From Closterium sp. Naga37s-1 (Eukaryota > Streptophyta > Zygnematophyceae > Desmidiales > Closteriaceae), in assembly GCA_947471745.1 (NCBI GenBank), contig CANJKZ010001237.1:1842001-1906000 (forward strand): a DNA stretch of 64,000 nucleotides. The letters run 5' to 3'. Under the pieces are notes generated by a model. That model saw nothing but the letters and a program-made list of their open reading frames with translations. It was not told the origin of the DNA and searched no databases. A program made the position numbers and the translations under genes. Numbering within the stretch: position 1 is the stretch's first letter; every line of letters begins with the position of its first letter. Positions 55,201-63,830 of this stretch are shown here, one piece after another.

Positions 55201-56315
55201 GCACCCGCAGGCTCCGCACCCCCAGACTCCGCAACCCCAGGCTCCGCACCCCCAGGCTCCGCACGCTCAGGCTCAGCACCCCTAGCAGGACGAGAGTCGA
55301 CAGCTACCTCGACAGGCTCAACCGGGTCTACCTGGGACACACCTGAGGGAGCGGCACCCTGAGGGGGGAGGGGGTCTACCACAGCAGCACCTGGCGCGAG
55401 GAAGAGAGGTGGGGGGGGGGAGCGGGGCAGTGCGGTAGGGGAAGAGGCGGTAGTAGGGCACCGACTCGTCAAAAGTGATGTCCTGAGAGGGCAGGACACG
55501 GCGCGAGGTGGCGTGGTAAAACTGCCAACCAGACGCGTCCGGGACAAAGCCAAGGAAGACACAAGGAACAGCGCGGGAGGAGAGCTTGTCCGCGGACGTA
55601 TCGCGGACAAAAGCTCGAGATCCCCAGACCCGGAAACGCGACGCATCGCCAACCTCCCCCGTCCACAGCAGTGTGGGCGAGGTCTCCAGCAAGGAGACAC
55701 GGGGCCAGAGGTTGAGCTGATGCGCAGCGTACCGGACCGCAAACGGCCACAGAAAGTGGGGGCAGCCGCATGGATCAAGGAGGTACGAGCGACCTCCATG
55801 ACCAAGCCAATGCGGCGCTCAGCAACCCCATTCTGCTGTGGAGAGGCCGGAAGCGTGAACGACTGGCGGATACCGTGCTCCGCACAGTAGGCTGCCAAGA
55901 GGTCGGAGGAGAACTCACCACCTCTGTCTGAGTGCAGACGCAGGACAGGAAAGTCCGAGTGGAACCGCTCGCTGAGCTGGAGACGAGAAGCGCGGATCCA
56001 AGGGATCAAAACATCAGGGACCTCACCCTTGGTGCGCAAGGGGAAGACCGTGGTGTAGCGCGAGTAGTCGTCAACAACGATCAGGAAGTACCTCTCCTGA
56101 CCCTGTCCACGGACGCGGGCTGGGCCCCACACGTCCATGTGGAGCGTCTGCAAGGGAGCCGTCGTCGGGGGAAACGAGGAGGAGTGAGGAGCGGCGCGCT
56201 GCCGCCCCTCGACACAAGGAAGACAGGGAGGAGCAGGCGAGGGTGGGAGGGGAGGGAGTACCTGGGGAAGACCAGAGACAAGGTACCGTTTGTGCATGGC
56301 ACGAAGGCGCTGCAC
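52215..56315 (-). pseudogene. Copia-C integrase-linker-RT-RNase H (1366 codons)
   Basis: It is in the same phase as the gag-protease frame and separated only by the TGA. It contains MDVWGPARVRGQ, VVDDYSRYTTVFPL, RLHSDRGGEF and PQQNGVAERR. From about 55775 to 55425 the frame is shifted. The conserved LWPFAVRYAAHQLNLWPRVS region is encoded in another phase, and this frame instead reads an unrelated Arg/Ser-rich stretch. A GGGAGGAG-type homopolymer restores the phase at PPPPLFLAPGA. The linker (AEPAGAESGGAEP, SQQLREWYLQYCSLRRG, HQRLREWYARR, Gly/Ala repeats) leads to RT with VYVDDLVFATAD and to RNase H ending DVFTKALQPCDHQRF. Integrase C-terminal function is probably lost; RT and RNase H look intact. 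Confidence 0.92.
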
Positions 56316-56339
56316 TGACGGGTGACCAAGGCGGTGGTG

Positions 56340-58319
56340 TCAGAGGACAGTCTCGTGCGCGAGAGAGCGACACGAGCAGGGGGCAGACAGCTGACCTGAC
56401 GCAGACGCAGACGCAGCTACCTGAGGGGACTCAGTGGTCAGTGTGTACAGGTCCGACCCCGGCTGCCTAGTGAAGGTAGCCAGGTGACGGCCCGTCCGAG
56501 CACACGTGCAGTGTGTCACGCGCTCGTAGGCAGGGGTGAACTGGTGGACACCCCCGTCCTGGAGCGCACAACCCGCCACCAAGTTCGTAGAGAACGAGGG
56601 GAGGTGGAGACCGGACAGTGTGCCCGACGGAACCGCAGGACAAGGAAGGACAGTGGAGGAGGTCGCAATGACCGGACCCCCAGATGGGTCAGCAAGGGAG
56701 ACAGCAACTGGCCGGGCAAGCTGCTCAAGGGCAGTGCTGTCACGAAAGAAACAGCGAGAAGCTCCTGAGTCTAGAGTGAAGGTGTGCAGTGCCTCAGTGG
56801 ACTCAGTACCAGGGGGCGCAGACTCACTAGCACCTAGAGCAGCAGCCTCACCAGCACCTGGGGCAGCAGACACGCAAGCACCTAGAGCAGCAGCCTCACC
56901 AACACCTGGGGCAGCAGACACGCAAGCACCTAGAGCGGCAGCCTCACTGGTCCGAATGCCCGGGTCGGGCGGAACACGCAGGTACTGATCACCCTCTCCA
57001 CTAGTAGACAACACATACATGGCAGTGAGAATAGCATCAAAGTCAAGAGCATAGATATCAATGTTCTTCTTCATCAGGTCAGCCCAGCGGGGCAGCTCAG
57101 TGGCAGCAGGGAACTGAGTGCGCCAAGCGTCGTCAAGGCGGGAGAAGCAGCGCTGCGTGGTGTGCGCCCTCCCACACGTCTGGCCAGTGCGGTCACCAGT
57201 GCGGATGACGTACGTACAGCTAAGGCCACCCCCCCCCCCCCCGTGCTGAGAGTACCACTCACAAAGCTCCTGGGACGACGGAGTGTGCTGCTGGCTCTGG
57301 CCACCGCCAGCGCCTCCACGACCACCACCGCCGCTGCCACCACCTCGACCACCACCGCCTCTGCCGCCTCCGCGTCCACCGCCTCCCCAACCACCGCCCC
57401 CACCCCGGCCACCTCCTCCGCTGCTGCCGCCTCCACCCCCACCGCTGCCACTAGCCCCTCCAGTCCCGCCACCACCCCCACCACCGCCACCGCCCCCACC
57501 ACCACCTCCCCCGCCGTCACCTCCACCTCCCTTGCCCCCTTTGCCCTTGCCGCTGCGGCGCCAGCTCGGAGCGGACGCAGTCCCGACCTGCTCAGTACCA
57601 ACTAGGTCGACAGCAGCAGCAGAGGCGACAGAGGGGAGAAGGGGGGAAGGGGAACACCCCTCGAAGAAAGGGGTGCGGGGGTCGCCACGAGAGGCAGCTA
57701 CAGCGACTATGCTAGTCTCAGCTGCAAGCAGTTCCTTCTCGAGCAGGTCTATGGTGAGCTCAGTGGGGGAGCGAGCGAGGAAGTGGTCCCTGACCGCACG
57801 AAGAGAGTCAGGGAGACGGGTGACAAGGTGGTAGAGAGTGAGCCAGAGCGGGGGGGGGTGGGTGGCAAGAAACTCAGCGGGCATAGCGGCACGGAAGCGA
57901 GCCTCACTAGTGCGGAGGTGCGTGGTGAGGTCAGCGACTGTGGCGAAAGCGGACAGGTCTGGGAACAGGTAGGGGAGCGAGAGACGGCCTAGCGCAGCAG
58001 AGGCAGGTGAGGAGTAGCGTGCAACTACAGCAGTGTACAGTGCCTGCGCAGTTTTGTGCTGGCCAAAGTGCTCGCGCTCATCTACCGGCAGGGAGTTGCG
58101 AATAGCAAAGCGAGCGTGGGCGTCACGAGTCTGCCACTGTGAACGGGCAGTACTGTCAGCAGTAGCAGCAGGGGCAGCAGCATTGCCTAGCGCGTGATCG
58201 TACAGTGCGATATCCTCCTTGGCAGTGAGCTGGAGGAATAGGTGCAGGTCATCGAGCCAGGTCTCAAACTTCAGTGGGCGGCCCTCAGCATCGAAAGCTA
58301 GTACAGAGGGGCTAGCCAT
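56340..58319 (-). CDS. Copia-C gag-protease (659 codons)
   Basis: It starts at ATG 58319 (MASPSVLAFDAEGRPLKFE). The first 250 or so residues are a UBN2-like gag capsid domain (LPVDEREHFGQHKTAQALY, LPYLFPDLSAFATVADL, LVTRLPDSLRAVRDHFLA). A Gly-rich hinge follows, then TPSSQELCEWYSQ. The next block, CTYVIRTGDRTGQTCGRAH with CFSRL, has the spacing of a zinc-binding site rather than a standard CCHC knuckle. Protease shows FTLDSGASRCFF with an intact active site. The frame ends at a TGA immediately before HHRLGHPS; relatives have Trp there. It is therefore probably a nonsense mutation, not a natural gag terminus. Capsid would assemble virus-like particles in the cytoplasm. Confidence 0.9.
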   Translation of the reverse strand: MASPSVLAFDAEGRPLKFETWLDDLHLFLQLTAKEDIALYDHALGNAAAPAATADSTARSQWQTRDAHARFAIRNSLPVDEREHFGQHKTAQALYTAVVARYSSPASAALGRLSLPYLFPDLSAFATVADLTTHLRTSEARFRAAMPAEFLATHPPPLWLTLYHLVTRLPDSLRAVRDHFLARSPTELTIDLLEKELLAAETSIVAVAASRGDPRTPFFEGCSPSPLLPSVASAAAVDLVGTEQVGTASAPSWRRSGKGKGGKGGGGDGGGGGGGGGGGGGGGGGTGGASGSGGGGGGSSGGGGRGGGGGWGGGGRGGGRGGGGRGGGSGGGGRGGAGGGQSQQHTPSSQELCEWYSQHGGGGGGLSCTYVIRTGDRTGQTCGRAHTTQRCFSRLDDAWRTQFPAATELPRWADLMKKNIDIYALDFDAILTAMYVLSTSGEGDQYLRVPPDPGIRTSEAAALGACVSAAPGVGEAAALGACVSAAPGAGEAAALGASESAPPGTESTEALHTFTLDSGASRCFFRDSTALEQLARPVAVSLADPSGGPVIATSSTVLPCPAVPSGTLSGLHLPSFSTNLVAGCALQDGGVHQFTPAYERVTHCTCARTGRHLATFTRQPGSDLYTLTTESPQVAASASASGQLSAPCSCRSLAHETVL

Positions 58320-58965
58320 AGTTGAAGTAGCAGCAGTAGCAGTAGCAGGAGTAATAGTAGCAACTGTAGCAGTAGGAGCAGTAGTAGTAGCTGGTGGGGT
58401 ACAGTAGGGCGGCGCGGCTCGGCCAGGGCGGCGCGGTTCGGTTCGGGCGGCGCGGCTCGGTTCGGGCGGCGCGGCTCGGGTCGGGCGGCTCGGCTCGGTT
58501 CGGGCGGCTCGGCCTGGGCTACGTGGCGGAGCGCGACGGGGGGCGTGCGCGTGGGCGGCTGTAGCGGGCGGGCCGTGGCCGTGCGTGGGCCGGACTAGCG
58601 CGCTGGCGGCGGCCTAGTGGGGTGTCGCGGCGGCCTGAGGGCGGGCTGCGACTCTCTGGGCGGCGGTCGACGGGCGGCTAGGGGGCTGCTCGTGGGCGGC
58701 GACGGTCGCGCGGGCGGCTAGGGGTCAGCGCGCGCTCAAAAAACAGTCGCGCGCGGGCTGCTAGCGGGCTACACGCGCCAAGAAAAAAACGGGCCGTGCG
58801 CGGCACTAGCGAGCTGCGCACGGGCAGCAGGAGGAAGAGAGGCGCACGAGGGCGCACTAGGAGAGAGGCGCTCGAGGGCGCTAAGGAGACACGGCGCTCG
58901 AGGGCGCTTCTAGCGGAACGGTGGGCCCTATCGGTCCTAGGTTACGACCTAGGCTCGCGATACCA

Positions 58966-59103
58966 TGTTAGAATGTTAGAGAGAACGAGAATGAATGAAA
59001 CTAGCAGAAAGTTGGGTACAAGTAGGAAACCCTAAGTTTGTTGTACCCCCTAAGGCTAAACCCACTATATAGCCTACACAATGTAAACATACAATGTTTG
59101 ACA
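58966..59103 (-). repeat. Copia-C 5' LTR
   Basis: 138 bp. It is followed on the minus strand by the primer site and by a GC-rich leader of about 650 bp before the gag ATG. Confidence 0.94.
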
Positions 59104-59565
59104 CGTATGCCATCAACGCCCACCTGGCCGCTGCCACGCCCCCTAGTTCCGTCACTAACGTCTCTTTACTCTTGACCGTGCGTACCCCCCCCCCGGCCCC
59201 TCTGCTACCAGATCTTCGAATTTCGCCGTCCGTATTCCCTCCGTCCCTTTTCATTTCCATACGGGCTCTCCCCCCTGAACATAACTCGGCAGTTGAAGCA
59301 CACTTGTTCCTGCTCCACCTCCCATTCATTCGTCGGCTCCGGGAGATCCGCGTACGGGGACTCCCAAAAAGCCTCCATTGTTGCCTTCCACCGCCGAATA
59401 TCTCCCGGCCAGTGCTTCGTCGCCGATGGGTCCACGAATAGCGTCGCCTCCCCTTGCGGCAGTGCCGCCGCCTTTTCCGCTAGCCATTTTTTTGTGCCGT
59501 TCTCCTCCGCCAGCATCTTCCCCACCATCCTGGCCGCCATGCTGTCTATCTGCGCTTTGGGATCC
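59104..59565 (-). pseudogene. LINE fragment upstream of Copia-C
   Basis: Minus-strand pieces read MVDPKAQIDSMAARMVGKML, GDIRRWKATMEAFWESPYAD and LPEPTNEWEVEQEQVCFNC. After a frame change they read TVKSKETLVTELGGVAAARW and ALMAY at the Copia-C junction. Across the junction the frame continues into 51849. The layout (f..W......P..E...Q....N before zf-RVT) resembles the region after RT in plant LINEs. RT itself is missing, so the copy is 5'-truncated, as is usual for LINE insertions. Its left end meets SAP-gene sequence. Confidence 0.72.
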
Positions 59566-60044
59566 ACCATGCGCGGAGTCTCAGGGACCACCCGCGCAGA
59601 GCTGGTCGCAGGGCTTCTCGCGTTCCACGGCGGTGCCGGCGTTGTTGGCGCTTCCCCCTCTGCAGTGCAGGGTTTCGCGCAGGACAAGCCCGAGATTTTT
59701 GGCCAGCTAGAGAGCCTCGCCTTGAGCGAGCTGCGCGCGCTCGCTAAGGCGTGGGGAGTGCGCGGCGCGGAGACACCTGCAAGGAGGTCATCAAGCTCCT
59801 AACTGGTTCTGACGCACCCAAGGCTGCTGCCGCCGCTTCCTACACCAACAGCAGCGCCGTGGCCTCGTCCTCGTCCTTGTCCTACACCCCGTCCTACTCC
59901 GCCCCCGCATCCTCCTCCGTGCCGTCCCTCCCCAGCGCGAGTGTCCTTGCCACGAAGTCGCTGGCGCAGCTGCGCGCGATTGCCGCCCAAAAGGGTATCC
60001 GCGGTAACACCAAGCAGGAGCTGGTGAAGGCTCTGACCTCGTAA
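59566..60044 (+). pseudogene. 3' part of a SAP-domain gene
   Basis: The plus strand reads MRGVSGTTRAELVAGLLAF (second half of a SAP motif), ESLALSELRALAKAWGVRG with GDTCKEVIKLLTGSD after a frame change near 59755, and finally SLAQLRAIAAQKGIRGNTKQ ending KALTS-stop. These fit the SAP pattern (Leu-x-x-Leu-Arg ... Gly ... Lys-x-x-Leu-(ILV)), a short helix-helix fold that binds DNA. Ser/Ala-rich spacers separate the copies. The 5' part is lost at the LINE fragment. The frame change could be an intron, a real frameshift or an error, so whether it is expressed is unclear. Confidence 0.6.
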
Positions 60045-60164
60045 AAAGGGAATATTTGAGGAAGCGTACGTATGTTATTTGTATGCATTTAGGCCACCAC
60101 GAATTGTCTCTTTTTTTTTGGGCTCTAGAGCCTTCAACAGTAAAATATTCAACCGCTGATACCA
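60045..60164 (+). other. presumed 3' UTR of the SAP gene fragment
   Basis: AT-rich, non-coding sequence with a T9 run, ending at a SMART-type primer-site remnant (TGGTATCAG on the minus strand, about 60157-60164). Confidence 0.4.
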
Positions 60165-60302
60165 TGTCAGAATTCCAGCCACTAGACCACTGGGATAAAA
60201 GGGCTTGTTTCGGCGGGTCAGTGCGCCCATAACCCCCCAGGCTAACATGTCTGTAACCCCCCTAGAATCAATCGGGGATCTCACAGTGCAGCTCTACTGA
60301 CA
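60165..60302 (-). repeat. SMART-family LTR, solo or truncated
   Basis: It matches the LTR of the 375-bp element at 25682 (TGTCAG, CCACTGGGATAAAAGGGC, ATCGGGGATCTCACAGTGCA). The adjacent TGGTATCAGCGG remnant on its inner side marks it as the 5' LTR of a partly deleted copy. Confidence 0.85.
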
Positions 60303-60388
60303 GTACTGATGCTGAGGGGGGTGGAGGTGTGGGAGCCGCGGGGAGTGGAGCTAGGGGGGTGACGTGGAAGTGGAGCTAGGGTTTCTGC

Positions 60389-60606
60389 TGTCAGAATATG
60401 TTGTTTGTGTAGCCTGCAGTGGGGTACTCAATAGTGAGTACAGCCCCTTAGGGTTTGCTATTTGTATCTTGCTGCTTGCTAGTCAAATATTTCCCTTTCT
60501 CAATTCTGTTCCTGCACACAACTCTCGCTCGTACTTGACGCATCGTTCTAGTCTTCCTGTGGCCTAGGCTACTAAGCCTAGGCCCGACTACGTAGTATGT
60601 TTGACA
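60389..60606 (+). repeat. TRIM-4 5' LTR
   Basis: It contains GTACTCAATAGTGAGTAC and a CCTAGGCTACTAAGCCTAGG dyad near its end. Confidence 0.94.
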
Positions 60607-62115
60607 TGGTATCAGAGGGCGGCATGTCTGCCGCCTTCCTGTGTATGGGCCCACCACCCGCTTCCGCTGCCGTACTGTCCGCCGCGCGCCCCGTGGTGCG
60701 TGGCGCCGAAATTAGGGTTTCTGCCCGCCGCGCGCTCGGGACGCGTGGCGGCTTACCCCTCCGTGGCGCCCGTCGTGGCGCCCGTCGTTTCTACTGCTAC
60801 CGGGGGGCCGCGCGGCCTCCCCTCCCGTCGCCCGTCGTGGCGACCACGGGGGCTCGCGCGCGGTCCCCTCCCGTCGTCCGTCGTGGCGACCTCGGGGGCT
60901 CGCGCGGCCTCCCCTCCCGTCGTCCGTCGTGGCGACCACGGGGGCCCGCGCGGCCTCCCCTCCCGTCGTCCGTCGTGGCGACCACGGGGGCCCGCGCGGC
61001 CTCCCCTCCCGTCGTCCGTCGTGGCGACCACGGGGGCCCGCGCGGCCTCCCCTCCCGTCGTCCGTCGTGGCGACCAAGGGGGCCCGCGCGCGGTCCCCTC
61101 TCGTCGCCCGTCATGGCGACCACGGGGGCCGCGCGGCCTCCCCTTCCCGTCGCCCGTCGTGGCGCTCCGGGGGGGCCCGCGCGGCGCCCTTCCCGTCGCC
61201 CGTCGCGGCGGCTCTGGGGGCCCGCGCGGTGCCCTTCCCGTCGCCCGTCGCGGCGGCCCTGGGGGGCCGCGCGGCTCCCTTTCTCGTCGGCCGTCGGGGC
61301 GCCCTGGGGGCCGCGCTCTTCCCCCCCCCCCCCCCCTTCCTCCTACCTTCACCTGCAGCGGCCGCCCCTGGAGCCGCCCTTGGAGCAGCCAGCACCTGCA
61401 GCAGCCGCCCCTGGAGCAGCCCGTGCCTGCAGCAGCCGCCCCTGGAGCAGCCCGCACCTGCAGCAGCCCGCGGCCGGTCCCTGCAGCCCGTCCCGTCCCC
61501 CCCCCCCCCGTGCTGCCCATTGCTCCCATTCCGCCGTGCGTTCCGCGGTGGTGGGGGTGTGGGGTGGCGAGCATGGGGGTGACCGGTGTGGGTAACCTGA
61601 AGCTCCTCCTCCTCCTCCGTCTCCCACTGCTGCAGCTGCCGCTGAGGGGGGTGGGTGTGTGGGAGCCGAGGGTGTAGGGTTTATGGGGGGTGATGTGGGA
61701 GTGGAGCTAGGGGTGAAACTGGGGGTGTGTGTAGGGGGGTGTGGGACAGTTGGGGGAGGTTGAGTGGAGGCAGCCGTCGTGTCGTCCGCAGCACCTGTAG
61801 TCCGGGGCGCTGTCCTGGTAGCCCAGAGAGCCTGCTGCGCCTGTCGCCCGTGGGTCCGTTGCTCCTGTAGCTCCTCGTAGCCCGTGAGCCAGTTACTCCA
61901 GTAGTCCGGGGCGCTGTCCCGGTAGCCAATGTGCCAGCAGCTCCTGTTGCCCGTGTGTCTGCAGCTTCAGCCGTCGTCTCCCATCTTCTCTCCTCTCACA
62001 GTCCCTCCTCCTCCTCACTTGCCCGCTGTGACTACCACTAGCTTTGCTTATAATTGTGAACTACTGCTATGCTTGCTCATTGTGCTGATTACACCCCACT
62101 TTGGCTATGGGGGTG

Positions 62116-62333
62116 TGTCAGAATATGTTTTTTGTGTAGCCTGCAGTGGGGTACTCAATAGTGAGTACAGCCCCTTAGGGTTTGCTCTTTGTATCTTGCT
62201 GCTTGCTAGTCAAATCTTTCCCTTTCTCAATTCTGTTCCTGCACACAACTCTCGCTCGTACTTGACGCATCGTTCTAGTCTTCCTGTGGCCTAGGCTACT
62301 AAGCCTAGGCCCGACTACTTAGTATGTTTGACA
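62116..62333 (+). repeat. TRIM-4 3' LTR
   Basis: 218 bp; near-identical to the 5' LTR. Confidence 0.94.
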
Positions 62334-62739
62334 TCTGCAGGGGGTGTGTGAGAGGGGTGTGGGACAGTTGGGGGAGGTTGACAGGAGGTGGCCGTTGTGA
62401 CGTCTGCAGCGCCAGTAGTCCGGGGGTTGAGTACTCCGGTAGCCCAGCGAGCCTGCTGCTGCCAGTCGCCCGTGGGTCTGTTGCTCCTGCTGCTGCTTAG
62501 CGCGGAGCCAGTTACTCCTGTAGTCCGGAGGTTGAGTGCTCCGGTAGCCACCGTGCGCGCCGTTCCTATTGCCCGTGTGACTACGGCTTCACCCGTCGCC
62601 TTCTATCTTCACTCCTCTCACAGTCTCTCCTCCTCCTCACTTGCCCTCTGTGACTGCCTCTAGCTTTGCTTATCATTGTGAACTATTGCTCTATGACTGC
62701 TTGTTGTGTTGATTGTACCCCACTTTGACTATGGGGGTG

Positions 62740-62882
62740 TGTCAGAATGTGATGTGTGTGTAGCCTGCAGTGGGGTACTCTGTAGCGAGTACAGCCCGAA
62801 TTAGGGTTTGCTATATGTACTCTACTACATGCTAGTGAAAACCCCTCTTTCGTGTTTATCATTCCTGCCTATACTTCTGACA
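62740..62882 (+). repeat. TRIM-3 3' LTR
   Basis: 143 bp, TGTCAGAATG to CTTCTGACA, with GTACTCTGTAGCGAGTAC. Confidence 0.88.
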
Positions 62883-63169
62883 AGCGATTCTTACCGGTAC
62901 CTGTGCCGTGTGGATTTGACCGCAATTACAGGGAATCTCAGATTCCCGAGGTGTAAGCACCCCGTGGCGAGGCCAACCTGTGAAATTCTGCCTCTGGTTC
63001 ACGTTCAGAGGTGTTTTGTTGGCGCGGCGCCTCACACCATTGGGCCGTTTCGCTGCAGCAGTCAGTCTTGGCCAATCCGAACTTGGCCCCCATGTGGTGC
63101 TGGAGGGCTGCCAAGGATCCTGCCCCATTGCCATCACCTGCGACGCGTTAGTGACAGCCTTTTTACTAG
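62883..63169. other. unassigned non-coding stretch
   Basis: No recognisable domain in the available frames. The frames on both strands are short and lack family motifs. Confidence 0.4.
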
Positions 63170-63830
63170 TGTAACACTGATGCATCAGGCTTTTTACAAA
63201 CGCAACACTGTCATTTCAGGCTTTTTTTTTTTTGAACACTGTCAATCAGAGTTTACACACAGGGGGACCAGGGCTAATTTTTGGTTTTTGCCAACCCTTA
63301 CGATCAGTGTTGCACATGTTCAAAACCCTGATTATCAGTGTGACCCCTTGTGGGAAAACTGATTCATCAGGGTTTCTGCTTAGTTTGAATATTCAACCCT
63401 GAGGCATCAGTGTACAATGTTCTCGAACCCTGCTGAAATTGTCATTAACAGAGCACACAATAACAAATTTACAGTTTCGACAGTTGGCAATAGGGAATCC
63501 CGGGTTACGGGGTAGGGGGGTTAGGGGAAGGGGGGGGGGGGGGGGGGGGTGGGGGGGGAGGGGGGGAAGGGGGGTGGCGGGGGGTGGCTGGTACTTGCTT
63601 CAGGGTAAAACTCGCTAAGAGGATCGGCAACACTGAGGCGACAGTGTGCCTTATTCGTAAACCCTGGCACATCAGGGAAAATCAAGGTCCCAAAAAATAA
63701 ACCCTACGGCATCAGTGTTACACCCAAAAACCACCCTGATAATCAGGGTATCAGGGTGATTTACCCTGATAAAATAGGGCCTGAGGGGGACCCTGATGGG
63801 TTGACGACCCTAAAAGTGAATCTGAGGGCC
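63170..63830. repeat. cluster of CATCAG(G/T)GT / ACCCTGAT motifs with a poly-G tract
   Basis: At least ten ATCAG(G/T)G motifs and several ACCCTGAT reverse complements occur at irregular spacing. Examples are 63302, 63335, 63365, 63406, 63710 and 63740-63790. Around 63735-63775 they form nested dyads (ACCCTGATAATCAGGGT). A G run with few interruptions lies at about 63530-63590. No coding frame is present. The arrangement looks like subterminal repeats of a DNA transposon. Confidence 0.55.

Larger units (their letters stand above)
51855..59103 (-). mobile_element. Copia-C: near-intact Ty1/copia element with CGTAT target duplication
   Basis: The LTRs are 51855-51990 (136 bp) and 58966-59103 (138 bp), nearly identical apart from a 2-bp TA indel and about two substitutions. 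The primer site TGGTATCGCGAGC lies inside the right LTR. The polypurine tract CCTATGGGGGTG lies inside the left one. The target duplication CGTAT is at 51850-51854 and 59104-59108. It is the only copy of this family here with a full gag. Its polyprotein has one nonsense codon and a pair of compensating frameshifts. Confidence 0.97.
60389..62333 (+). mobile_element. TRIM-4: complete miniature LTR element with TCTGC target duplication
   Basis: 218-bp LTRs (60389-60606 and 62116-62333) differ at about four positions. The primer site TGGTATCAGAGG is at 60607 and the polypurine tract CTATGGGGGTG is just before 62116. The target duplication TCTGC is at 60384-60388 and 62334-62338. The interior has about seven 46-bp GC-rich units (CGTCGTCCGTCGTGGCGACC type, about 60820-61160) and CTGGAGCAGCC-type repeats (about 61360-61470). 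The long Arg/Pro/Gly frames here are repeat artefacts. It encodes no retroelement protein. Confidence 0.93.
60303..62882 (+). mobile_element. TRIM-3: 5'-truncated TRIM hosting TRIM-4
   Basis: The interior (60303-60388, then 62339-62739) matches TRIM-1 (GCTGAGGGGGGTGG, GGAGCTAGG, GTGTGGGACAGTTGGGGGAG). The 3' LTR is 62740-62882 (143 bp). A complete TRIM-4 splits it at GTTTCTGC. The 5' LTR is missing and replaced by the SMART-family LTR. Confidence 0.85.

Noticed and set aside
63530..63590. Telomere boundary suggested by ACCCT motifs and the G run
   Set aside because: Motifs are scattered and in both orientations, with no perfect tandem telomere repeat.
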